DNA from: JBCCDY01 sp039030555
Lineage (GTDB): Bacteria > Bacteroidota > Bacteroidia > Cytophagales > Cyclobacteriaceae
DNA: 64,000 nt
Assembly: GCA_039030555.1 (NCBI GenBank)
Contig: JBCCDY010000003.1
Coordinates: 186,001 to 250,000 of the forward strand
Direction of reading: 5' to 3'
Shown here: positions 24,811 through 33,474 of the stretch, piece after piece
How positions within the stretch are numbered: the stretch's first letter is position 1
Layout of the letters: every line of letters begins with the position of its first letter
The notes under the pieces: generated by a model
Database searches by the model: none
What the model was told of the DNA's origin: nothing
What the model saw: the letters and a program-made list of their open reading frames with translations, nothing else
Made by a program: the position numbers and the translations under genes

Positions 24811-25983
24811 TCAAGAGGTCTTTAGACTAATTTTTTCGAGGTCTTCAGGCGTATTGACATTGGTTAAAAAGGAAGCATCAGTAACTTGTAATTTTTCTAC
24901 ATCATTATTGATCAATACTTTCCTTGGACAGCTATACCCCATACCCAAAAAGCTCAAAGCGCTCTGATATATTTTTGGCTCGTATATAGCCATTAACGGT
25001 TCATGCCATTCTGTTTCCGGATTGATAAAACAAGTAGCGGCTTTTGAGGCATTCCTGGAACTCAATAAGTTTTTTATGCTTGCAGGATCAATTAACGGTA
25101 AATCGATGGCTACTACCAACCAGGCTGAATCAGGGTCGTGCTGGAAAGCACTTAATATTGCTCCGAAAGGACCTAGACCGTAGAACTTATCCGTAATCAC
25201 ATCTCGTCCCTCAAACTCAGAAAGCTGATCCTCTCTACACGAGAAATACACTTCATCAAGCTGCTCAGTTAGTAAGTCGTAAACATAATCCTTTTGGGGC
25301 TTCCCGTGATAATCTATTTTCGATTTATCCTTTCCCATCCTCACGCTTTTTCCACCGGATAGGACTAAACCTTTAATGTTAGAGATATTTTGCTTTGGAA
25401 TATCAGATAAGAAATCAGCTAATTCTTTTTCCTGCCCATAAGAGAAAAACGGAACCTCAATTTCATAAGATTTTCCTCTTAAAAGCATCAATCGTTCGTA
25501 TTCTTTCTTTATATCCGATTCACCTTTATCGTCGAGCGCATAAACAGCCTGGATATCATAAGTCTTATCCAGTTTTTTGGAAAGGTCTTTTTCAGGGTCT
25601 AAGACGAGTACTTGTTTTTCAGTCTCAAAATGATTGTTATTAACCAAAAGTAAGTCTGTATCGGATAATCTCTTCTTTATTTGATAGGGATTCCATACGT
25701 CTAACTTTACTGAAGAAATACCACTTCCCTCTTTAGTTAAGGTATAACTCAAATGATTTTTGGGCTCTTGACTGATATCTTTTTGGTGCTTTTCATCGAG
25801 ATAAGAAATATTCCACCCACCAATAAGCTCGGCAATTTTATTGGCTAGAGGTTTCAGCTTAGAACAGGAAGTTCCAAACAAACCAATTTCGTTTCTTGCA
25901 TAAAATCCGGATTGAGGACGGGCAAGTTTGGCGTGTTTTTGATGTTTACCTTTTGAAATCTCTTTTTCCACCTGTTTTTTCAA
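24811..25983 (-). CDS. Molybdenum cofactor guanylyltransferase (MobA-like) with extra N-terminal domain
   Basis: A 390-residue protein. The C-terminal ~190 residues are MobA-like: GLVLSGGKSVRMGKDKSKIDYHG binds the nucleotide, then GLGPFGAILSAF, and VVAIDLPLIDP with the metal-binding Asp. This part would attach GMP (or CMP) to Mo-molybdopterin. The first ~195 residues resemble the layout of a MobB GTPase (NEIGLFGTSCSKLKPLANKI in place of a P-loop), but Walker A is not intact. It may be a decayed MobB domain. The start overlaps moaC by 38 bases; a later start is possible. Confidence 0.82.
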   Translation of the reverse strand: MKKQVEKEISKGKHQKHAKLARPQSGFYARNEIGLFGTSCSKLKPLANKIAELIGGWNISYLDEKHQKDISQEPKNHLSYTLTKEGSGISSVKLDVWNPYQIKKRLSDTDLLLVNNNHFETEKQVLVLDPEKDLSKKLDKTYDIQAVYALDDKGESDIKKEYERLMLLRGKSYEIEVPFFSYGQEKELADFLSDIPKQNISNIKGLVLSGGKSVRMGKDKSKIDYHGKPQKDYVYDLLTEQLDEVYFSCREDQLSEFEGRDVITDKFYGLGPFGAILSAFQHDPDSAWLVVAIDLPLIDPASIKNLLSSRNASKAATCFINPETEWHEPLMAIYEPKIYQSALSFLGMGYSCPRKVLINNDVEKLQVTDASFLTNVNTPEDLEKISLKTS

Positions 25984-26428
25984 TTAATCTGGTTTCTGTG
26001 ATAACAATATTGTGAGAAAGTGCCTTACACATATCGTAAATAGTAAGTGCTGCTATGGAGGCGCCAACTAAAGCTTCCATTTCAACTCCCGTCTTTGATT
26101 CTATCGAAGCCAAGCATTTTACTTCGATTTCGTCTGGTTCGTTTACGGAAATCTCGATCTGGCAATTATCCAGGCCCAAAGGATGGCATAATGGAATCAG
26201 CTCCCCCGTTTTTTTAGCGGCCATAATCCCAGCTATAACGGCTGTCTGAAATACAGACCCTTTTTTAGTTTGAATGTCGCCTTCTTCGAACTTCTCCATA
26301 ACCTCAAAGGGCATTTTAATAATGCTTTGAGCTATAGCCTTACGCGTGGAGATGGATTTATTTCCAACGTCTACCATGGAAGGTTTGCCTCTGTCATCAA
26401 GATGTGAAAAGTCTTTTGTTTCAGACAT
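25946..26428 (-). CDS. moaC: Cyclic pyranopterin monophosphate synthase MoaC
   Basis: A MoaC of about 160 residues. It has HLDDRGKPSMVDVG near the N-terminus, IPLCHPLGLDNC in the middle, and VGASIAALTIYDMCKALSHNIV with KTGGKRDFKR at the end, including the catalytic Lys and Asp of the family. It converts 3',8-cH2GTP to cPMP, the step after MoaA. ATG at 26428 is used here; a GTG two codons upstream overlaps the preceding DUF1348 stop by four bases. Confidence 0.95.
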   Translation of the reverse strand: MSETKDFSHLDDRGKPSMVDVGNKSISTRKAIAQSIIKMPFEVMEKFEEGDIQTKKGSVFQTAVIAGIMAAKKTGELIPLCHPLGLDNCQIEISVNEPDEIEVKCLASIESKTGVEMEALVGASIAALTIYDMCKALSHNIVITETRLIEKTGGKRDFKR

Positions 26429-26430
26429 GA

Positions 26431-26841
26431 TCACAAACGTCTTTCAGATTCCTGGATCGGAACATCGTTAATGCTGGCATATCGTTTTTTCATGAGGCCA
26501 GACTCATCAAACTCCCAATTTTCATTTCCATAGGCCCTAAACCAATCCCCATTTTCAGTCCGATATTCATACTCAAACCGAACGGCAATTCTATTATCTG
26601 TAAAAGCCCATAGCGATTTCTTTAGCTTGTAATCGAGTTCTTTTTGCCATTTCTGTGTTAAGAAGGATCTTACTTCATCTCTACCATTAATGAATTCTGA
26701 ACGATTTCTCCATTCTGTATCTTTGGTGTAAGCAAGGCTTACTTTTTCAGGATTTTGTGAATTCCAGGCGTCTTCTGCTAATTGGACTTTCTGTGTTGCA
26801 GTTTCCTTATTGAAAGGTGGGAAAGGTGGTTTCTGTTCCAT
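26431..26841 (-). CDS. DUF1348 (NTF2-like) family protein
   Basis: A 136-residue NTF2/SnoaL-fold protein: FNKETATQKVQLAEDAWNSQNPEKVSLAYTKDTEWRNR and the end WFRAYGNENWEFDESGLMKKRYASINDVPI match the DUF1348 family closely. No catalytic function is established for the family. It is the first gene of the reverse moaC operon and is directly adjacent to moaC, which is unusual for this otherwise free-standing family. It is divergent from moeA. Confidence 0.9.
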   Translation of the reverse strand: MEQKPPFPPFNKETATQKVQLAEDAWNSQNPEKVSLAYTKDTEWRNRSEFINGRDEVRSFLTQKWQKELDYKLKKSLWAFTDNRIAVRFEYEYRTENGDWFRAYGNENWEFDESGLMKKRYASINDVPIQESERRL

Positions 26842-26948
26842 TTTTTCGATATTTAGAAGTATAGATAATATCTCAAGTTGAATATTGTAGAACTAACACG
26901 AAAAACCTAATCGTCGTTCTGCTATGAACTTACCAATTGTTAAAAAAC

Positions 26949-28142
26949 ATGATCAGCGTAAAAAAAGCCGAGGAAATAATATTAAGCAATAGTAGGACAT
27001 ATGGCGTTGAGAAGATTTCTATGCAGAAATCTTTAGGACGAATTTTACAAGAAGAAATACGAAGCGACCGCCCATTTCCGCCTTTCAATAGGGTTATGAT
27101 GGACGGAATTGCAATTGACTATAAGGCTTGGAAGGATGGAGTTCGATCGTTTAAATGTGAAGATACACAAGCTGCTGGTGAAGCTCCGAAAACGTTATCG
27201 AACTCAAATCATTGCATAGAAATCATGACAGGGGCCGTCTTACCTCATTTATGCGATACAGTAATTCGATATGAAGACCTCCAAAATAAATCGGACTTTT
27301 TTTCGATAGGCGATATTGAAATAAGGAAAGGTCAAAATGTACACCCTCAAGGGTCTGACTTAAGTGAGGGCGAGGTTCTGATTGAAAAAAGAATGCAAAT
27401 TTCGGCAGCGGAGATAGGAGTACTGGCTTCTGTAGGAAAATGTGAAGTCATAGTTTCAAAAATGCCAAAAGTAGCGGTGATCTCGACTGGTGATGAGTTA
27501 GTAGAAGTGGATCAAATCCCTGAGTATCATCAGATCCGGAGATCTAATGTTTACTCTATGCTTTCAGGATTGAAGGGCTTGGGAGTCGATGCAGATACCT
27601 TCCATCTAGAAGACGAAAGAGACAAAATTGAGTTTGAGTTATCTAAAATCAACAAAGATTATGATGTCGTTTTATTAAGCGGAGGCGTTTCTAAAGGAAA
27701 GTTTGATTTTATTCCCGAAGTACTTGACCATCTCGGGGTCAAAAAATTGTTTCATGGTGTTTTTCAAAGACCAGGTAAACCGTTTTGGTTTGGGAATAAT
27801 GAAGGCACTACTTTTTTTGCATTCCCGGGAAATCCGGTTTCAACTTTCATGTGTTTTAGGAAATATTTCGTTCCATGGCTTAGAGAATCTCTTAGAGAAA
27901 AAGACCGGACTGTGAGCTACGCTATTCTTGACGAAGATTTTCACTTTAGTCCTCAGCTGAATTATTTTCTTCAGGTAAAAACAAAAATTAATAAAAAAGG
28001 AAATTTGACTGCAAAACCAATTGTTGGAAGAGGCTCCGGAGATTTTGGCAATCTGCTTAGATGTAACGGCTTTTTGGAGCTCCCCTCTAATCAAAATCAT
28101 TTTGAAAAAGGTGAGGCTTTTCCATTCATTCCTTTTCGCTAG
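26949..28142 (+). CDS. moeA: Molybdopterin molybdenumtransferase MoeA
   Basis: A MoeA of about 397 residues. It has the RPFPPFNRVMMDGIAI segment near the start, QAAGEAP, EIMTGAVLPHLCDTVIRYED, STGDELVE, LSGGVSKGKFDFIPEVL and FQRPGKPFWFG...FAFPGNPVS, covering the active-site motifs. It inserts molybdate into adenylated molybdopterin. The ATG at 26949 is preferred; a TTG four codons upstream is possible. Its stop overlaps the convergent phosphatase stop within CTAG. Confidence 0.95.
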   Translation: MISVKKAEEIILSNSRTYGVEKISMQKSLGRILQEEIRSDRPFPPFNRVMMDGIAIDYKAWKDGVRSFKCEDTQAAGEAPKTLSNSNHCIEIMTGAVLPHLCDTVIRYEDLQNKSDFFSIGDIEIRKGQNVHPQGSDLSEGEVLIEKRMQISAAEIGVLASVGKCEVIVSKMPKVAVISTGDELVEVDQIPEYHQIRRSNVYSMLSGLKGLGVDADTFHLEDERDKIEFELSKINKDYDVVLLSGGVSKGKFDFIPEVLDHLGVKKLFHGVFQRPGKPFWFGNNEGTTFFAFPGNPVSTFMCFRKYFVPWLRESLREKDRTVSYAILDEDFHFSPQLNYFLQVKTKINKKGNLTAKPIVGRGSGDFGNLLRCNGFLELPSNQNHFEKGEAFPFIPFR

Positions 28143-30244
28143 CTTCTAAATCCTAATATCATTACATCATCGATCTGTTCTTGTGTTCCTTGCCAGGTGT
28201 TGAATTCCTGCTCTAATTCTATTTTTTGATCCTTGAGAGGCAAATGATTGATTTTAAGTAAAAAGCTTCTAAGCCTTTTGGTAGAATACTTTTTATCGCG
28301 AGTGCCTCCAAACTGATCCTGAAATCCATCGCTCATCAAATAATAGACCGAATCTGTATTTAGTTTATTGGCATGAACTTTAAAGGATTTTTCAAGTCTA
28401 AATATTCCACCAATAGCATGTCGATCTCCTTTAAAAATTTTGATTTCCTGCTCTTTAGTTATTTCAATCATAGGATTTTTAGCACCAGCAAAACTTATAG
28501 TCTGAGCTTTTTTGTCAACAATACATAAGCCGATGTCCATCCCGTTCAAATTCTCATTGGTTTCTTGTCGTAACGTTCGCACGATTCCTCGATCTAAACC
28601 CATTAGTATTTCGCCTGGGTCAATGATCTTCTTTTCAATAACCAATTCATTTAGTAGCTCATTTCCAATCATACTCATGAATGCACCCGGAATACCGTGT
28701 CCGGTACAGTCTGCAGCCGCTATAATTACTTTATCATTTCGGTTAGATATCCAGTAAAAATCACCACTTACGATATCTCTTGGCTTATAGAAGACAAAGA
28801 ACTCCTGAAAGCTATCTAAGATTGTAGCGTAAGAAGGAAGAATTGCTTCTTGAATTTGCTTAGCATACCGAATACTTTCTAATACCAATTCACTTTTGCT
28901 CGTTAACTGTTCACTTTGCAGCTCTATCTGATCCCTTTGTGTAGCAATTTCTTCATTCTGCTGTGCGAGTTCTTCGTTCTTTATACTTACGGCTTCAAGC
29001 GCTTTTTTTCTGGACCTGTTCAGTTTAATAAGTATGAATGCAGCGGCCAGAAAAATGATGAGTAGCGATACAAGGAATAGAACAAGATTGTTCTTATTCT
29101 CTATTTCCAGATTCTGGATTTTCTTTTCTCTGTTTAAGATCTGTATCTCTTTATCTTTTTTTTCAGAATTGTATTTTTCCTGAAGATCCATAGTCAACTG
29201 TGTTTTTTCATAATCAAAAATGCTGTCTTGGACGTTGGATTTCAGGGAGTCGTATAAAAATGCTTTCCTATAATTCTGCTTTTCTTTGTAAGAAAGTGAT
29301 AAGACATGGTATAGATCGTACCGTTCGTAAACTGACCCATAATCTTCTGCCAGTTGAATGCCTTTTAGGAGATACTCTATACTCTTATCGTAGTTTCCCA
29401 GGAAATAATGGCTTTCTCCTAATCCATGTAGTGAATATACGTGGCCACTTGTTCTTGCTATTTCCTGATCAATGGCATAGGCCAGATTAAAACTATTTAA
29501 AGCTTCCTTATATCTTTTTAAATAGTTTAGGGTAAAACCAATATTGTTGAGAGCGATAGCTTGCCCTCTTTTATTACCTAGCTCGCGATCTATCTCTAAG
29601 CTTTTGTAATAGTACTCCAACGCTTTTTCATAGTCTTTTTTCTGCTTATTCAGTGCTCCGATATTATTGGTGATGTTGGCAATTCCTTTCTTGTTGCCAA
29701 GTACCTCAAAACCCTCCAAAGACTTCTTGTAATATTCTAAGGCTTTATCGGTTTCTTCCAGGTAATAGAATACCCCGCCTAAAGTATTATTGGTAGTGGC
29801 AATTCCTAAGATGTCTTTCTGATCCTGGTAATACTTTGAACATTCGATTAGAACTTCTACGGCTTCATCAAATCTACCCAGTTGTCTCAAGCTTTTGGCT
29901 AGTGAGCTCTTTATTAAATAATGCTGGGTACTATCTTGTTTGCTCTCAATTTCATTCAATGCACGATTGAAATAGTTTATCGAACTATCAAATGAACCAC
30001 TGAGGTAATGAAGATCCCCTAACCTTCTGCAAGTTTCGAAAAGCCCTAATTTTTGTTCTTCAGAATGTCTAAGTGCTAGTTTTGCATAATATTTAGCACT
30101 ATCCAAATCATTTTTCTCTACCTCTTTCGATAATTGCGCATATATAGAAACCTTACGGAAATCTTCAGCCTCTGAAAGCGCTTCTTGCAGGCTGTCAATT
30201 CGCAGATTGGACTGAAGAAAAACCAGTAAAAGCAGGTATTTCAA
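28139..30244 (-). CDS. TPR-containing PP2C-type (SpoIIE) phosphatase
   Basis: A 701-residue protein: signal peptide (first ~15 residues), about seven or eight tetratricopeptide repeats (about 20-330), one membrane helix near residues 391-412 (LVLFLVSLLIIFLAAAFILI), a coiled coil (about 415-455), and a C-terminal SpoIIE/RsbU-type phosphatase. The phosphatase carries YAKQIQEAILPS, FYKPRDIVSGDFYW, DCTGHGIPGAFMSMIG and YYLMSDGFQDQFGG with its metal-binding aspartates. Such proteins act at the inner membrane in stress or partner-switching control. This layout is widespread in Bacteroidota. Its target is not encoded nearby. Confidence 0.92.
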   Translation of the reverse strand: MKYLLLLVFLQSNLRIDSLQEALSEAEDFRKVSIYAQLSKEVEKNDLDSAKYYAKLALRHSEEQKLGLFETCRRLGDLHYLSGSFDSSINYFNRALNEIESKQDSTQHYLIKSSLAKSLRQLGRFDEAVEVLIECSKYYQDQKDILGIATTNNTLGGVFYYLEETDKALEYYKKSLEGFEVLGNKKGIANITNNIGALNKQKKDYEKALEYYYKSLEIDRELGNKRGQAIALNNIGFTLNYLKRYKEALNSFNLAYAIDQEIARTSGHVYSLHGLGESHYFLGNYDKSIEYLLKGIQLAEDYGSVYERYDLYHVLSLSYKEKQNYRKAFLYDSLKSNVQDSIFDYEKTQLTMDLQEKYNSEKKDKEIQILNREKKIQNLEIENKNNLVLFLVSLLIIFLAAAFILIKLNRSRKKALEAVSIKNEELAQQNEEIATQRDQIELQSEQLTSKSELVLESIRYAKQIQEAILPSYATILDSFQEFFVFYKPRDIVSGDFYWISNRNDKVIIAAADCTGHGIPGAFMSMIGNELLNELVIEKKIIDPGEILMGLDRGIVRTLRQETNENLNGMDIGLCIVDKKAQTISFAGAKNPMIEITKEQEIKIFKGDRHAIGGIFRLEKSFKVHANKLNTDSVYYLMSDGFQDQFGGTRDKKYSTKRLRSFLLKINHLPLKDQKIELEQEFNTWQGTQEQIDDVMILGFRS

Positions 30245-30300
30245 GATCAGGTCAAATTGTTGTAGTTATGAAATTTAGGAATTTCTTACTTAGAAGTAAA

Positions 30301-32505
30301 TTATAGACCCGACCAGGTGTCAGCTAGCTGTCCTTCGGCAGGCTTTACATCAACCGGAATTCCAGTTAAATGAGCCATGCCGGATACTTTTTCCAATTTA
30401 TCAGGGCCATCGGCAGCCAGAATATTAACATTCACCCCGGTCGCCTTTTTAGCCACACTTAATTTGGAGTGTTGATGACCCCATCCGTGTGGTAAAGCTA
30501 CTGTTCCAGGCATTAAGTCATTTAGAAGTTTAATAGGTACTCTAACCTTAGCTGTTTCCGAAGCCACATCGGCAAGATCGTTTTCGTTCAAGCCTGCACT
30601 TTGAGCATCCTTAGGGTGCATGTATAAATAATTAGTATACCCATCTCTTGAAATGAAACGCTCAAGGTTATGCGTCCAGGAGTTGTGTGTCGTAACGGCT
30701 CTTTTAGTGATCAACTTCAACTTGCTTTGCTCTCTTAGCTCCAATTCAAAATCAGTATTAAGCTTTTTAGATTGATCTAATAGAACAGGAGGAGCTAAAT
30801 GGACCTTTCCATCTTCTGTTACAACTCTTTTCCCTAAGAAGGCTTGATCAGCATGATCCTTTCTCTCTACTCCATGTGGCTTTTTTAGGAGCTTTTTGAA
30901 TCCCTTCTGGCCGGTCGCTTTCAGTAAAAGGTTTAAAACCATTTCCTGGGGGACTTCTTTGAATTTTTTTCCTTTCAATGAAGTGTGAATACTTCTAGCG
31001 GCTTCAATGAATAATTGGGCAGCTTTTGAATCGAACATATTTACTCCACAAGCCTTTGCAAGGTCAATATAGATAGAAGCTTCATCTCGTTGTTCTGCCT
31101 GTGGTTCAAGAATTGCTTTAGTGGCCTGGAGGTACGGTTTGGACTGAAGTCCGAGCATAAGTGGAAAAATGAAAGGAAGGTCAGGTCTTTGTAATGGATC
31201 GGTGCATGGTAATACATGCGTGGCAATAGAGCACGTTTCACTCGGCTGAATATCCAGACAGACTAACAACTCAAGGTTTTCAAATGCTTTTTTCAAACGC
31301 TCCGAATTTGCCATGGTAATCAAAGGGTTTCCTCCTGTGACAAAAAGAGCACGAATCTGTTTGTTTCCGGGAGTTAAAATCTCGTCTGATAGTATTCCAC
31401 CCGGGAAGGTGTCATTCACTGAAGCAAAATCTCCCACTCTTGACCTATCCGGACGAAGAAGCACACCGTTTTTCTTTCCGAATTTTATAAAATCGGTTAC
31501 GCCCATACCCACGAGCGTCCCACCTTTTCTATCCAGGTTACCCGAAACTGCATTGATTACTTCCTGAATCCAGAAGCATAGCGTTCCATTGGTGCCCATA
31601 TTAACCCCTGTAGAGCAGTATAAAGCGGCGCCGTCTGCCTCTTTATACTTTTTCACCATGTCCTTCAGAACATCGGCAGGAATATGAGTAACTTCTTCTG
31701 TTTTTTCAGGCGTCCAGGGCTTAGCTAACTCGAGTACTTCTTCCAGCCCCGTCATGTAAGTGTCAACTCTATTTTGATCCACCCCTCCAATTTTGTTCAA
31801 TTCATTGAGGAAGGATAGATAGAAGAAAATATCTGTATTCGGTCTGATAAAGACGTGTTCTCCTGCAACTTTTGCCGTCTCAGTTTTCCTCGGATCCACA
31901 ATAAAAATATCCACACCCTTAGAAGCCATAGATTTCAGTCGCTGGATTGGATTTGGAACCTGCAAGAAAGACCATTTCGATATAGCCGGGTTTGCTCCAA
32001 CGATTATCAGGCAATTTGTATTATCCAGATCAGGAAATGGCTGAGTAAATGGAAATCCATAAACATGATGTGAGCCTGCAAATTTGCTGGCACAGTCCTG
32101 AGTGGCTGAGGAAAACATACTTTTTGATCCGATGCCAGTCATAAAACCTTGAGCGAACATTGGATGGAGTACGCCAAATCCGGCAGCGGTACCAACATAC
32201 ATGGCTATTGAATCTGGGCTAAACCGCTTTAAAATATCTTTTGTCTTGCTTCCAATATCTTCTAAAGCTTCTGACCATGATACACGAACTTGTTCTTCGC
32301 CTTTTTTCATCATAGGATACATCAAACGGTCGGGAGACTGATACATTTCATGTTGCTTCAAGCCTTTCACGCAGCTAAAGCCTTTAGTAGCGATGTGATC
32401 GTTATCAGGTTTAATATCAAGCACCTTCCCGTTATCAAGTGTGACTTCTAATCCACATGATGCTTCACAAATGCGACAAAATGTATTTTTTTTCTCTACA
32501 GCCAT
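30301..32505 (-). CDS. Molybdopterin-dependent oxidoreductase, 4Fe-4S
   Basis: A 734-residue enzyme of the DMSO-reductase superfamily. The N-terminal cluster motif is Cys10, Cys13, Cys17 and Cys45. SATQDCASKFAGSHHVYG places Cys138 as a candidate molybdenum ligand, as in formate-dehydrogenase or thiosulfate-reductase-like members. GANPAISKWS, VDPRKTETA and the C-terminal dinucleotide-binding domain (VALPHGWGHQ) are present. There is no Tat signal, so it is cytosolic, and no electron-transfer subunit is adjacent. The substrate is not readable. It is the only molybdoenzyme in the window and a plausible client of the cofactor genes. Confidence 0.9.
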   Translation of the reverse strand: MAVEKKNTFCRICEASCGLEVTLDNGKVLDIKPDNDHIATKGFSCVKGLKQHEMYQSPDRLMYPMMKKGEEQVRVSWSEALEDIGSKTKDILKRFSPDSIAMYVGTAAGFGVLHPMFAQGFMTGIGSKSMFSSATQDCASKFAGSHHVYGFPFTQPFPDLDNTNCLIIVGANPAISKWSFLQVPNPIQRLKSMASKGVDIFIVDPRKTETAKVAGEHVFIRPNTDIFFYLSFLNELNKIGGVDQNRVDTYMTGLEEVLELAKPWTPEKTEEVTHIPADVLKDMVKKYKEADGAALYCSTGVNMGTNGTLCFWIQEVINAVSGNLDRKGGTLVGMGVTDFIKFGKKNGVLLRPDRSRVGDFASVNDTFPGGILSDEILTPGNKQIRALFVTGGNPLITMANSERLKKAFENLELLVCLDIQPSETCSIATHVLPCTDPLQRPDLPFIFPLMLGLQSKPYLQATKAILEPQAEQRDEASIYIDLAKACGVNMFDSKAAQLFIEAARSIHTSLKGKKFKEVPQEMVLNLLLKATGQKGFKKLLKKPHGVERKDHADQAFLGKRVVTEDGKVHLAPPVLLDQSKKLNTDFELELREQSKLKLITKRAVTTHNSWTHNLERFISRDGYTNYLYMHPKDAQSAGLNENDLADVASETAKVRVPIKLLNDLMPGTVALPHGWGHQHSKLSVAKKATGVNVNILAADGPDKLEKVSGMAHLTGIPVDVKPAEGQLADTWSGL

Positions 32506-32616
32506 AGTTTGATTGATAATATCTTTCGTAAGATAGGGCTTAAATGATAAGTGCTCAAAGTTTGAGAGGTTGATGGCGAAAAGAGCCAGTTTTTCAGAAG
32601 TAAAACCTTCTGGACT

Positions 32617-33474
32617 TTAAGCGCTGACTATCATTTTTAAAAACTTCAATGCTACACCAGTTTTATTATATCGAATTGCTTCTTTGAACTGATACAATAG
32701 ACGTCTTTTCAAGGCACGTTTTTCATCTTTAGTTCTACTCAAATCACTGATTTTCTTACATACTTCGTAAGTGGAAAGCAGTTGCCGATCTTCTTTACGT
32801 CCCAAATTTTTCGACATGGAAGACTCCAATACACGTATTTTAGTGTTGACAGCAGGAGCGTATGCATACTTCCAGTTTCTGGAAGATCGTACCCAGAAAT
32901 CAAAATCTTCATAGCTAAGTTGCTCATCGTAACCATCCAATTCCTCTAATACCTTTCTCTTGATGGTCATAGTTGGAGCTGGGATAAAGTACCTGCCAAC
33001 CAACTGAGTGTAAATATCTCCTTGGGGAGGGTCTTCGATTCTTATTCTGGGATTAGACCCGGAAAAATGAAAGCCTAGAAAACTGCCTCGATCGTCGATG
33101 TATTCAGCATCTGAATAGGTAACACCATATTCTTCCGGCAGCTTTTGAAGTACTTCTAAATCATGTTCTACCCGATTAGGGCGAAGTATATCATCAGCTG
33201 CAAGGTCGATAAAATATTCACCGGACGATTCTTCAAAAGCCTTGTTGAAGGATCGGCAATTCCCGAGGTTCTTTTCGTTCTGAATGAATTTGATCTGTGG
33301 TTTATTCTCTATGAACTCTAAGATTTTCCTAACGCTATTGTCCCTGCTAAAGTCATCGATCACAATGATTTCCAACTTCTCATAGGTTTGGTCAATAGCG
33401 GATTGGATAGCATCTACGACAAATTTGGAATGGTTGTAACAGAGGCAAACTACCGTGACGAGCGGACTATTCAT
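32617..33474 (-). CDS. Glycosyltransferase family 2
   Basis: A 285-residue GT-A fold enzyme. It starts with VTVVCLCYNHSKFVVDAIQSAIDQTY, then IIVIDDFSRDNS and the metal-binding DLAADDILRPNR near residue 95, with GYDEQLSYEDFDFWVR near 195 as the acceptor-site acidic motif. It would use a nucleotide sugar in the cytoplasm. It overlaps the upstream FemAB/GNAT-like gene by eight bases. It lies outside the main polysaccharide locus; its acceptor is unknown. Confidence 0.92.
   Translation of the reverse strand: MNSPLVTVVCLCYNHSKFVVDAIQSAIDQTYEKLEIIVIDDFSRDNSVRKILEFIENKPQIKFIQNEKNLGNCRSFNKAFEESSGEYFIDLAADDILRPNRVEHDLEVLQKLPEEYGVTYSDAEYIDDRGSFLGFHFSGSNPRIRIEDPPQGDIYTQLVGRYFIPAPTMTIKRKVLEELDGYDEQLSYEDFDFWVRSSRNWKYAYAPAVNTKIRVLESSMSKNLGRKEDRQLLSTYEVCKKISDLSRTKDEKRALKRRLLYQFKEAIRYNKTGVALKFLKMIVSA

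Noticed and set aside
26842..26948. Molybdenum cofactor riboswitch before moeA or moaC
   Set aside because: The 107-base gap is too short and AT-rich, and no conserved stem arrangement of the Moco class is visible.
32580..32616. Hairpin (CAGAAG/CTTCTG) near 32600 as terminator of the GT2 operon
   Set aside because: The stem is only six bases and the run after it on the minus strand is A-rich, not T-rich, so it does not fit a rho-independent terminator for that direction.
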